A stretch of DNA of 64,000 bases, from positions 39,874 through 103,873 of the forward strand of contig JAJPXP010000063.1 of the NCBI GenBank assembly GCA_021205365.1, in the 5' to 3' direction. The translations under genes and the position numbers were made by a program. The notes beneath the pieces are model-generated. The model worked only from the letters and a program-made list of their open reading frames with translations, was not told the DNA's origin and made no database searches. Below are positions 36,835 to 46,723 of the stretch, piece after piece. How positions within the stretch are numbered: position 1 is the stretch's first letter; every line of letters begins with the position of its first letter. This stretch comes from Clostridia bacterium. Its GTDB lineage: Bacteria > Bacillota > Clostridia > Oscillospirales > Butyricicoccaceae.

Positions 36835-37100
36835 GTAGTTTATGAGTAAGCTCTGACAGAGAGCTGCATGAGGGTGGAAGTGCGGCAGAGCCTTGTAAAT
36901 GAATTTCAGCATTGGAGTGTTCTGCGAAAGATATCATATGGGAGACTGCCTGTGTGGTATAGTAAGCAGATGTAGTTGCTGCATCAAAGCAAACAAAGTG
37001 CGGATTTATATATAAAATCCGAACGTGGGTGGTACCGCGGGTGAACTCGTCCCATATAAGTTAGCAGATAACGCTGATTTATATGGGCTTTATTTTTTTA
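36835..37100 (+). ncRNA. T-box leader of pheST
   Basis: Conserved blocks are present: stem I region with AGAGAGCTG, GAGGGTGGAAGTGCGGCAGAG-type sequence and GGGAGACTGCC, then the T-box GGGTGGTACCGCGG (from 37026). A terminator stem CCCATATAA/TTATATGGG follows with a T-run. A TTC within GAATTTCAGC (36905-36907) fits a phenylalanine specifier codon, matching the gene behind it. It senses uncharged tRNA-Phe. The 537-bp gap before pheS is almost wholly this regulatory RNA. Confidence 0.93.
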
Positions 37101-37184
37101 GATTATTGATTGCAGTACGATAATAAATACAATGGTGATATGCTTGCATACCTGAATTGTTACTATGTTATAAGGAGAATAAGC

Positions 37185-38228
37185 ATGCAGGATTTGAAGG
37201 AATTAAATGAGAAGATTTCTGCGATTAAGCAGGAAATCTTGGACAGCGCCGGAACACTGACCAGTTCCAGAGGTGTTTATGAGTTTAAGAAGAACTTCCT
37301 GGATTCCAAGAAGGGCAAAATCAGCCAGCTGATGAAGGAAATGCGCAATATTCCGAATGAGCACAAGGCTGAGTTCGGTAAGACTGTCAATGCAGCTAAG
37401 AATTGGGCAACCAGTTATTTCGAAGAGCTGGATCAGAAGCTGAAGGCGGAAGAGCTGAAGCATAGATATGAAAATGAAAAGATTGACATCTCCATGCCGG
37501 CAGTCAAGACCAAGTATGGCAACCTGCATCCGGTTACTACGGTAGCAAACCAGCTGACTGATATCTTCGCGTCCATGGGCTTTGAAGTATTTGAAGGCTC
37601 AGAGATCGAAACAGACTACTATAATTTCACAGCGCTGAATACACCGCAGGATCATCCGGCACGTGATATGCAGGATACATTCTATCTCAGCCCGGAATAT
37701 CTGCTGAGAACCCAGACCTCTGCTGGTCAGATTCATGTCATGGAAAAGAAGAAGCCGCCGATCAAGATTATCTCTCCGGGCAAGGTATTCCGTTCTGACG
37801 ATGACGCAACCCATTCTCCGATGTTTACGCAGATGGAAGGCTTGGTTGTTGATGAAGGCATTACGCTGTGTGATCTGAAGGGTATGCTGGACATGTTCGT
37901 ACAGAGAATTTTCGGCGAGAATACCACCACCCGTCTGCGTCCGTCCTATTTTCCATTTACCGAACCGTCTGTTGAGGTAGATGTCAGCTGTTTCCAGTGC
38001 GGCGGCAAGGGCTGTAAGCTGTGTAAAGGCACGGGCTGGATTGAAGTTCTCGGTGCTGGCGTTGTCAATAAGCGTGTATTGGAAAACTGCGGCATTGACT
38101 CCGAGAAGTACAGAGGCTTTGCATTCGGCATTGGTCTGGAACGTATCGCTATGCTGAAGTATGGCATCAATAATATTAAAATGTTGTTTGAATCCGATCT
38201 GCGTGTGCTGGATCAGATTGATGACTGA
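37185..38228 (+). CDS. pheS: Phenylalanine-tRNA ligase alpha subunit
   Basis: Catalytic class II synthetase subunit. An N-terminal coiled-coil (about residues 1-85) is followed by the core with HPxxD-type [14 protein letters not shown], motif 2 region [12 protein letters not shown] and [18 protein letters not shown], and the C-terminal motif 3 [18 protein letters not shown] CxxC...CxxC insert, [19 protein letters not shown], is usual in bacterial PheS. The ATG at 37185 has AAGGAG; the frame opening at 37110 is unsupported. It is followed 24 bp later by pheT. Confidence 0.97.
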   Translation: MQDLKELNEKISAIKQEILDSAGTLTSSRGVYEFKKNFLDSKKGKISQLMKEMRNIPNEHKAEFGKTVNAAKNWATSYFEELDQKLKAEELKHRYENEKIDISMPAVKTKYGNLHPVTTVANQLTDIFASMGFEVFEGSEIETDYYNFTALNTPQDHPARDMQDTFYLSPEYLLRTQTSAGQIHVMEKKKPPIKIISPGKVFRSDDDATHSPMFTQMEGLVVDEGITLCDLKGMLDMFVQRIFGENTTTRLRPSYFPFTEPSVEVDVSCFQCGGKGCKLCKGTGWIEVLGAGVVNKRVLENCGIDSEKYRGFAFGIGLERIAMLKYGINNIKMLFESDLRVLDQIDD

Positions 38229-38252
38229 TCAGAAGCGTAAGGAGATTAAAAT

Positions 38253-40673
38253 ATGTTAGTACCTTTAAGTTGGTTAAAAGAGTATGTTGATATTGATGTA
38301 ACACCAGATGAGCTGGAAGAGAAGCTGTTCTCCTGCGGCTTTGAGGTGGAGGAAAAATATCAGGTCGGCCGAGATATCAGCAATGTCGTTGTAGGCTATG
38401 TAGAGACCTGTGAGCCGATTCCAGATACGCATCTGCATATTTGTAAGGTAAATGCCGGTACTGGTGAGCTGCTGCAGATTTGCTGCGGCGCTGATAACGT
38501 GAGAGCAGGCGGAAAGTATCCTCTTGCAATGATCGGCGCAACTGTCTATGCTACTGCCAAGGATCATGTGACCATTGAAGGGGTCGCTACCATTAAAAAG
38601 GGCAAGCTGCGGGGAAATGAATCCTTTGGTATGCTGTGCTCTGGTACAGAACTGGGCCTGAATGAAGATTTGTATCCAGGTGCTGGCTATAATGGTCTGC
38701 TGGAACTCCCGGAAGATGCTGAAATTGGTGCCGATATCAAGGAAGTAACTGGTCTGGATGACTGGATTTTTGATATTGCAATCACGGCTAATAGACCGGA
38801 TTGCCAGAGCATCTTTGGTATTGCAAGAGAAGTTGCTGCCGTTCTGGGCAAGGAAATTAAAGAACCGGCAACGGATTACACTGCAACAGATGTTACAAAG
38901 GAAGGCTTCAAGGTTACGGTAGCTGCTCCGGATCTTTGCCCGCGTTACAGTGCGCATTATGTTTATGATGTAAAGATTAAGCCATCTCCGGCATGGATGA
39001 GACGCCGCTTGGCTCTGGTTGGCTGCAATGCGATTTCCAATATCGTAGATATTACAAACTACATTATGAAGGAGCTTGGCCAGCCGCTGCATGCATTTGA
39101 CTGTGATTTCCTGGAAGGCAATGCAATCAATGTAAGACGCGCTGTACAGGATGAAAAGATTGTTACGCTCGATGAGAAGGAATTTGCGTTGACACCGGAT
39201 AATCTGGTAATCTGCGACGGCGTCAAGCCGGTTGCATTGGCTGGCATTATGGGTGGCCTGAATTCTGAGATTCGCGATACCACCACAGAGGTAATGTTTG
39301 AAGCAGCAAAATTTGCCCGTGACAATATCCGCAAGAGCTCTCGTGCGTTGGGTCAGTCTTCTGATTCGAGCCAGAGATACTCTAAGGGTGTGGATGAGTA
39401 CTCCACCGTTATGGCAATGAAGCGTGTATTGCATCTGATTGAGGAACTGGATTGTGGTAAGGTTTCTGCTACACATTGTGATGTCAATACAGGCAATTCT
39501 GTTGAGCCAAGGGAACTGGTCACCAGTATCGAAAAGGTCAATGCTGTTCTCGGTATCACTGTTCCGAATGAAGATATTGAGCGTATTCTGAAAAGCCTGA
39601 ATTTTGCACCGGAAATTGACGGTGACAAGCTGACCATTCATATTCCAGCATATCGCGAGGACATGGAAGATTATCCGGATGTTTCCGAGGAAATTATCCG
39701 TATGTATGGCTACGAGCATATTATTCCGACCTTTATGCCTTCTGCAAAGGTTACCATTGGCGGAATCAATTCCAAGCAGAAAACGCTGCTGAAAATCAAG
39801 AAGTCTCTGTGTAGTGCAGGCGCTTATGAGGGCATTCATTATTCTTTCTTCTCTCCGGCTGATTTGGACGAGATGGGATATGCAGAGGATGCACCGGAAC
39901 GGCATGCGATTCGTCTGCTGAACCCGATCAATGAAGATCTCTCTCTGATGAGAACGACCTTGGCGCCGCAGATGATTCATGCCATGGGCAGAAATCAGAA
40001 GAGAGGCAATCTGGAAGGAAGAATCTTTGAGATCGGCAAGAAATTTGTTGCAAAGGAACTGCCGTTGACTGAATACCCAGATGAAAGAGATACGCTCTGC
40101 ATTGGCGTTTTTGGCAAGAATGAATCCTTCTTCACTTTGAAGGGCATGGCAGAAACAGTAGCAGATGTACTAAATCTGGAGTTCGTCTATACTCCGGCAC
40201 AGAAGCCATTCCTGCATGCATATCAGACTGCGTCAATCAGCTGTGAAGGCGTAGAAATCGGATATCTGGGCAGAGTAAATTATGAGGTCATGGATGCAGA
40301 AGATATGCGTTATCCTGCGTATGTACTTGAAATCGATCTGGAAACAGTATCTCAGTGGTATGGCAAGGCTCCGGTATTTGAGCCGCTGCCGAAGTTTGCA
40401 GAGGAAAAACGTGATCTAGCACTGGTTATGGATAAGACCTTAACCTGTGGTGAGGTAGAAGACTGTATCAAGGGCGCTTGTGCATATGTTAAGGAAGTTG
40501 AGCTCTTTGACGTATATGAAGGCAAGCAGATTGCAGATGATAAGAAGAGCATGGCATTCTCCGTACTGTTTACTCCGAAGGATGAGGAATTTGGTGCAAA
40601 CACGGTTGATAAGTTTGTGAAGAAAATTCTGAAGACTTTGAGCAAGAAGCTGAATGTCGAGCTGAGATCCTGA
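38253..40673 (+). CDS. pheT: Phenylalanine-tRNA ligase beta subunit
   Basis: 806 residues in the full bacterial architecture: an EMAPII/OB tRNA-binding domain (about 40-150), B3/B4 editing domain (about 210-380), B5 (about 405-475), a catalytic-like core (480-680), and a C-terminal FDX-ACB domain (about 710-805). PheS and PheT form a heterotetramer charging tRNA-Phe and hydrolysing Tyr-tRNA-Phe. AAGGAG precedes the ATG. A perfect hairpin lies about 70 bp after the stop. Confidence 0.97.
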   Translation: MLVPLSWLKEYVDIDVTPDELEEKLFSCGFEVEEKYQVGRDISNVVVGYVETCEPIPDTHLHICKVNAGTGELLQICCGADNVRAGGKYPLAMIGATVYATAKDHVTIEGVATIKKGKLRGNESFGMLCSGTELGLNEDLYPGAGYNGLLELPEDAEIGADIKEVTGLDDWIFDIAITANRPDCQSIFGIAREVAAVLGKEIKEPATDYTATDVTKEGFKVTVAAPDLCPRYSAHYVYDVKIKPSPAWMRRRLALVGCNAISNIVDITNYIMKELGQPLHAFDCDFLEGNAINVRRAVQDEKIVTLDEKEFALTPDNLVICDGVKPVALAGIMGGLNSEIRDTTTEVMFEAAKFARDNIRKSSRALGQSSDSSQRYSKGVDEYSTVMAMKRVLHLIEELDCGKVSATHCDVNTGNSVEPRELVTSIEKVNAVLGITVPNEDIERILKSLNFAPEIDGDKLTIHIPAYREDMEDYPDVSEEIIRMYGYEHIIPTFMPSAKVTIGGINSKQKTLLKIKKSLCSAGAYEGIHYSFFSPADLDEMGYAEDAPERHAIRLLNPINEDLSLMRTTLAPQMIHAMGRNQKRGNLEGRIFEIGKKFVAKELPLTEYPDERDTLCIGVFGKNESFFTLKGMAETVADVLNLEFVYTPAQKPFLHAYQTASISCEGVEIGYLGRVNYEVMDAEDMRYPAYVLEIDLETVSQWYGKAPVFEPLPKFAEEKRDLALVMDKTLTCGEVEDCIKGACAYVKEVELFDVYEGKQIADDKKSMAFSVLFTPKDEEFGANTVDKFVKKILKTLSKKLNVELRS

Positions 40674-40746
40674 CAAAGATAAGAACCATTAAAAGAGTAA
40701 AAACGCTTTTTAAGAAAAAATAAACAGGCTGTTTTTAAAATTGGCA

Positions 40747-40796
40747 AACCTCCATTGCAGTGTAGAATGCAGACACTTGCAATGGAGGTTTTATTA
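40747..40796 (+). terminator. Terminator of pheST
   Basis: AACCTCCATTGCA pairs perfectly with TGCAATGGAGGTT (13 bp), followed by TTATT. The 308-bp gap from pheT to the galactosidase gene holds only this and the next hairpin. Confidence 0.85.
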
Positions 40797-40888
40797 ATGG
40801 TAGGAAAGAAGTGTATACCAAAGAAAAGAAGGTACTATTGTTAAAGTCTATAAAAGAATCGCAGTCATGGCGCATAAAACGACTGTAC

Positions 40889-40938
40889 AACAAAACACTC
40901 CATCTGTCAGCAGAATAGACTGTCTGACAAATGGAGTG
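40889..40938 (-). terminator. Terminator of the beta-galactosidase gene
   Basis: CACTCCATTTGTCAG (minus strand) pairs with CTGACAGATGGAGTG, then TTTTGTTG. It lies 45 bp after the galactosidase stop. Confidence 0.85.
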
Positions 40939-40981
40939 CAGGTTCAAGCTATATAGACTTTATCTAAAAAATATTTCAGAA

Positions 40982-43900
40982 TTACTTTAATGTATTATAG
41001 CTTACGATAATTGGATCGGAATAAGAATACATGGTACTGCCATTCTTATCCGTATATTCGAGGAATGCACGTACTGTATATTTGGTGGTTGCATACAGTG
41101 GTGTCATCGAATAGGTATAGGAGCCATCAGCTTTATAACCGTTTACATTTACTCTGGTTCTTCCCGCAGTATTGACGTTAAGGCTTCTGGTTCCAAGGAT
41201 AGAAGAATAGTAGTATACAAATCCATGTCGGGTTACTTCATAGTAATCGTCAGGATTTTCGTAATCTACCACAGTACCAGTGAGAGAAATCTTTCCATTG
41301 CTGCCCTGCTTTGCAGTCAGGGTTACCTTTGGAACAGACTTTGTTACTGGGAGCTTGGCAATCGATTCAGTTTTTTGCTCACCGCAAACGGTGCAGGTAT
41401 AAGTACGAATGCCTTCCTCCGTCGTGGTCGGTTCCTTGGTTACAACACCTTCGTCATACTGGTGACCAGTTGCAGCAGTCGTATTGCCCTTGGAGAGCAG
41501 TTCCCCGCAATCCTTGCAATATACATCACCGGAATATCCAGCTTCTGTGCAGGTAGCATCCTTTTTGTTACGGATTTCGGTGTTTTCATGCTTGCAAGAA
41601 ACATCTTCTGTCAATGTGATTGCATAGACACGGGTGTCAGAGCCATTTTCGGAAATTGTCAGAATACGAACAATATGATCCTGAACGGGAAGAATTGTAA
41701 TACCGGCATTTGCGCTACTGGATGCAGTGACAGCTGTGCCTGCTGCTTCATAGGTAAGTGTATCTGCTGTGAAATCACTTATTTCTGATCCATCTACAGA
41801 TACGCTGGACAATGCCGCAGAGCTGTTGTATTCCAGTTTGCCTGCATAGGTCATAATCTCGGCCTCAGTAAGACCAATACAATGACCGGACTGTTCCGTC
41901 AATGTAATGCGAAGGGCAATCGGATTAATGATCTGGTCAAAGATATATTCGGTCTTGGTAAAGCCTGCCGTCGGTGTAACATCCTTATATCCAATTTCTG
42001 TGAAATCTGTTCCGTTCAAGGAATACTCGAATTTGATGCTGCTTGGGAGTGCAGCAGAATAGCTGTCCGTGAAATAATACAGATTAACGCTGCTGATTAG
42101 CTGTGCAGTATCCCATTTGAATGTAACTGCTGCTGAACTGGAAGCATTACGGTTATTATAATTGGTCCAACGGGCATCTGTGTCAGAAGAGTTGTTCGTA
42201 ACACCATCGATAATGGAATTGAGATTGTCTGAAGTCGATGCGCAGTCTTCCGTCAAACTGGAAACCGAAGACGCAACATTTGTGCTTTCGGTATTGACTG
42301 CTTCCGCAACGCGAACAGATGCCGTTACCGGCAGGGTTTCGCTACCAAAAATTGTTGCAGTACCATTTACTGTAACGATATCGCCAGTGGTTTTAAACTG
42401 TTCTGCTGTCATGGAATCCCAATTGACAGGGAACTCACCGCTGATGGTGCCATCAGCAAGTATACCGCTAACCTTATCTGGCAGAGTTGGTGTGCTATTC
42501 AATGTCGTTGCAGTAGAAATGTTTCGTACCGCAATCACATTTGCAATTACGTGCAGGCGGCAGGAAACAGAAATTGCTTCTTCTCCATCGAAGGTTAATG
42601 TACCATTTAATGTATAGTCACCAGCTGTGTTATATGTTTCTTCAGCAATTGTATCCCACTGGATAGTACCGTTCACAGTTGTGCCATCTGCCATAGTGCC
42701 GGTTGCCGTTGTCTCCAGGGTAGGCTTTGTACCGGCCTTTATGGTATAGTCACGTACCATAGTGTAGCTGGTTAAGCCTTCTGCGGTGCTGTCGCTAACA
42801 GCTGTCGTTTTTACGGTAGCAGTGCCGCCGGTCAGACCAGAGGAAGACGCATTGACAGTGAAGCTGCCAGCATCCTTGGTAGATTTTACAATAACCAATG
42901 CCTTGCCAGCATATGCTGCGATTTTAGCAGAAGTTGTACTGGTCAGGACAGAGGACTGCTGATACTTGGCAGTTGTTGCCTGGTCACCGTTGTCAACACC
43001 GACAATTTCGCCGTTGCCCGAGAGAGAGAAGTTAATTGTATTGGTCGCGGTTGTATCCAAAGCACCGTTTGAATCAGTAACATCAACCGAAATATACGCT
43101 AGGCTGCTGCCGTCTGCAGCAATTTCGGTCTTGTTTACAGATACATTGAGCTTGCTAACAGTTCCCGGCGTGGAAATCGAAGCGTTACCGCTGATATCCG
43201 TAATTTCCTTCTCATTTTCATCGTATGCCTTAGCAGAAATTGTACCCGATGCGTATGTTACATTAAACGTTGCATACAGGCTGGTAGAACCTGAACCGCT
43301 GACAGCTGTGCAAACACTGGTGTCATTACTGCTGGTTGTATATGTATAATACTTGTGACCTGCAGAGGTTGTATTTACCTTGCGGGTAGCAGTGCCAATC
43401 AGGGTACCATTACGGTACAGTTTGACTATAGGAGCATTGGAGTAGATTACCACAGGTGTTTTGCCACTCGTAGTCATCATATTATCGCTGTCCCATGCTG
43501 TGACGAGGTGCAGTGTGGTGTCATCCTGGTTCCACTGGCTGCGGTAGAGATAATAGGTGTCCTTCTCGAAACCAGCGGTATCCACAATACCAAAATAGCT
43601 GCTGTTCGGAATTGCACCTGCACCGGAAACGGAGCCTGTGCCCGTACCATTCCATGGCGTCGGCTCACCAATATAATCGAAGCCTGTCCACACAAATTCA
43701 CCGGCAACATAATCCAGAGTCAGTGTATTCCACATGGAATCATGTGCTGTCGCACCCCAGCTAACTGTGGAAGTATCATAGGAGGTCAGGTGGTACTTGC
43801 CATCCGCATTGCTGGCACTTGACTGAGACTTATAAATACCGCGGCTGTTCACTGCAGAAGAAGTCTCGGAAGCAATAATTGGGCCATAGGTATTGTGCAT

Positions 43901-45508
43901 CGAGGCCAATTCGCTGGCAGATGCATAGTTAAAGCCGACAATGCCGCCTCCATTTTTAACCGCCGAATGCAGATTGCCATACGTACCGGTAGTGGTTCTC
44001 TGATTGCTGCCAATCGTTGTCTGTCGGGTAGTATCAATCTCTTTGATCCAGCCAATTAACTTCGTAGCAATACTTGCAAAATTACTGTTGGTAGAGGTGC
44101 CTTCCTGTACTTCATTGCCCAAAGACCACAGGATGACAGATGGGTCATTGCGGTCACGCATGACCATCGACTTTATAGCAAATTCTGCCCATGTTATTGA
44201 GCTGCTGCCGCCAAGAATCTGATTGCTGCTGCTCAGATTCGAGTTAAAGTAACGGCTAAAATCATTGCTGTTACCGTTTTTCGCCAATTCCCAGCCGTCG
44301 AATGCTTCTTCAATAACCATCAGACCGAGTTCGTTGCAGATGTCGATAAAATCTTCATCTGCCGGGTTATGGCTGGTACGAATAGCATTAACGCCCATGT
44401 CTTTCATTTTGGATAATTGACGATACATCGCGTCATAATAAGCTGCGCTGCCAAGCGCTCCCTGATCATGATGCATGCACACACCGTTCAACTTGACTGC
44501 CTTGCCGTTCAGATAAAAGCCATTATTAGAATCAAAACTGTAATATCGGAAACCGAAGGTGGTGTCATAAGTATCCGTTACCTTGTTGTCAACAAGGATC
44601 TCTGTTTGGACGGAATACAAATTGGGACTGGAAGTGGACCAAAGCTCTGGGTTGGAAACAACCGGATTGCTTTCCGTAGTCACTGTTTGACCTGCGGCAA
44701 CAGTCACAGTTTTCTCAACCGGGTCAACAACCTTTTCGCCAGATGATGTGTAGATGGTGTTGCGGACAGTTACACTTTCCGATTGCTCACTGTCGTTGAC
44801 AACATCAACCTTGATATCAACTGTACCAGTACCGCTTTCAATATCCGGGGTAGTAACCTGTGTTCCATAGTGATCCACGTGGACTGCATCGGTTGCAATC
44901 AAAGTGACATCACGATAGATGCCGCTGCCAGAATACCAACGGCTGGAAGGAATGGTGTTGACTGCCTTCACTGCAACAACATTTTCTGTGCTCCCATCAT
45001 AAGTTACATAGTCTGAAATATCAAATGCAAATGAAGTGTATCCATAGTGATTTTCGCCCACCTGTGTACCATTGACATACACATAGGCATCGGAATATAC
45101 ACCGTCAAAATTCAGTACCAGGGTTTTGTCAGCATAGCTTTCCGGTAAAGTAAATGACTTACGATACCAGCCGGTACCACCCGGCAGAAAACCAGATTCT
45201 GCTTCCCCTGAAGTGGTAAAACTTTGAGAGATACTGAAATCATGTGGAAGTGTCACAGAATCCCAATTGGAATCATCAAAGTTTGTATTCTGTGCGCTGT
45301 TGGAAGTGCCAAGATAAAACTTCCAGCCCTCATTGAAATTGGTTTCCCTTTCCCCCAGAAAATCACTGGAAACCTGGATTGTTTCTTTGTCCCCCATCAT
45401 TGTGTCAGTTGCTGTTTCTGCCGCAAAGGACGGGAATGCAGCACCCGACAAAAGAAGTGCACCGGAAAGAACGGATGCAAGAAACTTCTTTGTGTAATGA
45501 TGTCTCAT
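40982..45508 (-). CDS. Secreted multidomain GH2 beta-galactosidase
   Basis: Signal peptide residues 1-29. GH2 order: sugar-binding sandwich (about 50-225), immunoglobulin-like (about 230-335), TIM barrel (about 340-650) with acid/base Glu466 in SLGNEVQEG and nucleophile Glu548 in ASETSS. Then a DUF4982-type domain (about 665-740), Ig/invasin-like domains, two Ig-4-like repeats (about 920-1100), a discoidin/CBM32-like domain (about 1110-1240), a CxxC-rich unit CKHENTEIRNKK...CTVCGEQ (about 1315-1395), and a C-terminal beta domain. It should release beta-linked galactose from host or plant glycans outside the cell. No SLH or LPxTG anchor is seen. AAAGGA site; the start is 33 bp after the radical SAM gene. 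Confidence 0.88.
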   Translation of the reverse strand: MRHHYTKKFLASVLSGALLLSGAAFPSFAAETATDTMMGDKETIQVSSDFLGERETNFNEGWKFYLGTSNSAQNTNFDDSNWDSVTLPHDFSISQSFTTSGEAESGFLPGGTGWYRKSFTLPESYADKTLVLNFDGVYSDAYVYVNGTQVGENHYGYTSFAFDISDYVTYDGSTENVVAVKAVNTIPSSRWYSGSGIYRDVTLIATDAVHVDHYGTQVTTPDIESGTGTVDIKVDVVNDSEQSESVTVRNTIYTSSGEKVVDPVEKTVTVAAGQTVTTESNPVVSNPELWSTSSPNLYSVQTEILVDNKVTDTYDTTFGFRYYSFDSNNGFYLNGKAVKLNGVCMHHDQGALGSAAYYDAMYRQLSKMKDMGVNAIRTSHNPADEDFIDICNELGLMVIEEAFDGWELAKNGNSNDFSRYFNSNLSSSNQILGGSSSITWAEFAIKSMVMRDRNDPSVILWSLGNEVQEGTSTNSNFASIATKLIGWIKEIDTTRQTTIGSNQRTTTGTYGNLHSAVKNGGGIVGFNYASASELASMHNTYGPIIASETSSAVNSRGIYKSQSSASNADGKYHLTSYDTSTVSWGATAHDSMWNTLTLDYVAGEFVWTGFDYIGEPTPWNGTGTGSVSGAGAIPNSSYFGIVDTAGFEKDTYYLYRSQWNQDDTTLHLVTAWDSDNMMTTSGKTPVVIYSNAPIVKLYRNGTLIGTATRKVNTTSAGHKYYTYTTSSNDTSVCTAVSGSGSTSLYATFNVTYASGTISAKAYDENEKEITDISGNASISTPGTVSKLNVSVNKTEIAADGSSLAYISVDVTDSNGALDTTATNTINFSLSGNGEIVGVDNGDQATTAKYQQSSVLTSTTSAKIAAYAGKALVIVKSTKDAGSFTVNASSSGLTGGTATVKTTAVSDSTAEGLTSYTMVRDYTIKAGTKPTLETTATGTMADGTTVNGTIQWDTIAEETYNTAGDYTLNGTLTFDGEEAISVSCRLHVIANVIAVRNISTATTLNSTPTLPDKVSGILADGTISGEFPVNWDSMTAEQFKTTGDIVTVNGTATIFGSETLPVTASVRVAEAVNTESTNVASSVSSLTEDCASTSDNLNSIIDGVTNNSSDTDARWTNYNNRNASSSAAVTFKWDTAQLISSVNLYYFTDSYSAALPSSIKFEYSLNGTDFTEIGYKDVTPTAGFTKTEYIFDQIINPIALRITLTEQSGHCIGLTEAEIMTYAGKLEYNSSAALSSVSVDGSEISDFTADTLTYEAAGTAVTASSSANAGITILPVQDHIVRILTISENGSDTRVYAITLTEDVSCKHENTEIRNKKDATCTEAGYSGDVYCKDCGELLSKGNTTAATGHQYDEGVVTKEPTTTEEGIRTYTCTVCGEQKTESIAKLPVTKSVPKVTLTAKQGSNGKISLTGTVVDYENPDDYYEVTRHGFVYYYSSILGTRSLNVNTAGRTRVNVNGYKADGSYTYSMTPLYATTKYTVRAFLEYTDKNGSTMYSYSDPIIVSYNTLK

Positions 45509-45541
45509 GAACGTATTCCTTTCTAATCTCTGTCTAAATTA

Positions 45542-46723
45542 TTAAATTGTGTCCATATCACAGTCAAAGGAATCATTAACTGGATACGCTGTATAGGATT
45601 TTGAAGCGGAGGGGATTGTTTTGGCATATTCCTGATAATATCTTGCCGCCGCCGCATTCATCCGGCAGAGATATTCCGGATGACCATTCAGGTCACCGGT
45701 CTCATTATATACCATAGCGATACATGCATGACAAAGCTGATAGTTGGGGCAATTGGTACAAACCGGCGAATAACGCACCTGGTCTGTCTCTTCAACTACC
45801 TGTTTCCATGCATCTGCAAAGCTTTTGCCGAGCAGGGGATGTTTTACGGAAGTATACATACCGCAGTTTCCAATGTTGCCCTGCCAGTCAATCCAGGCAG
45901 AGCATCGTCCGGCGCGGCAGCTCATCTGCTGACTTTCGGCAGCAGCCTGCTTTGCGAGCATTTCTTTATCAACTGGTACAAAATGTCGAAACCGTTCCGC
46001 TTGTCCTAAAAACCATGCTGGTTCGGCCTGCAGCCAGTCCGCTTTGACGCGGGCAAGCCCTGCTTCTTCCGGAGAAAGACGATGATTTTCACCAATCATA
46101 CGTTCATCCCGGCGGACAGGAGGGAACATATAGGTTGCAACCTGAATCGGGGAATCTGTAGATTTTGCGTATGCAATCAGCTGCTCAAGGTCATTGACAT
46201 TTTCCGGCGTAATGCTGGTATTGAACTTCACCGGCACACCATATCGTTTGAGCCATTCAACAGCGCGGTGTACGCGGTTAAAGGCATCACCATCGCCGCA
46301 AAGATTCTGATAACTCTCTTCACTTGCGCCGTACAGCGTGATATTGACACGGATAGGGAGGTGGGTTCCCAGCCATTTTGCCATAGATTCGTCAATGAGG
46401 GTTGCGTTGGAATTGATGCTGACCTGCATACCCATTTCGAGCATTTTTGCAAAAATTTCACAAAAATCCTGCCGCAAAAATGGTTCGCCACCCGTCAGCA
46501 AGGGGAACAGCATTCCTTCCGCCTGTGCCTGCCGTGCAATATCCAGCCACTGTTGTGTATCCAGCAAACCACCCAGCGCATTGACTTCCGCCATGCTTTT
46601 CCGGACATAACACATTTTGCAGTGCAGATTGCACATCGGCAGCAGCTCAAAAGCACCGGTCAGGGGAATACGAAGTTGTCCTGCCTTATTCCAAAGCCGA
46701 TCCGAAATTGTTCCCTTATTCAT
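45542..46723 (-). CDS. Radical SAM/SPASM peptide maturase
   Basis: Radical SAM enzyme of 393 residues. The cluster motif is C31-x3-C35-x2-C38 in CNLHCKMC, preceded by FELLPM and followed by GGEP (78-81). The C-terminal SPASM region has cysteines at about 269, 274, 287, 322, 325, 331, 334 and 353, enough for two auxiliary iron-sulfur clusters. Such enzymes install crosslinks on ribosomal peptides. A Ser/Asp/Cys-containing 20-residue tail follows. It overlaps the kinase-like gene by eight bases. A candidate substrate peptide is encoded 1 kb upstream and a PqqD-like carrier 5 kb upstream in the same direction. Confidence 0.88.
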   Translation of the reverse strand: MNKGTISDRLWNKAGQLRIPLTGAFELLPMCNLHCKMCYVRKSMAEVNALGGLLDTQQWLDIARQAQAEGMLFPLLTGGEPFLRQDFCEIFAKMLEMGMQVSINSNATLIDESMAKWLGTHLPIRVNITLYGASEESYQNLCGDGDAFNRVHRAVEWLKRYGVPVKFNTSITPENVNDLEQLIAYAKSTDSPIQVATYMFPPVRRDERMIGENHRLSPEEAGLARVKADWLQAEPAWFLGQAERFRHFVPVDKEMLAKQAAAESQQMSCRAGRCSAWIDWQGNIGNCGMYTSVKHPLLGKSFADAWKQVVEETDQVRYSPVCTNCPNYQLCHACIAMVYNETGDLNGHPEYLCRMNAAAARYYQEYAKTIPSASKSYTAYPVNDSFDCDMDTI

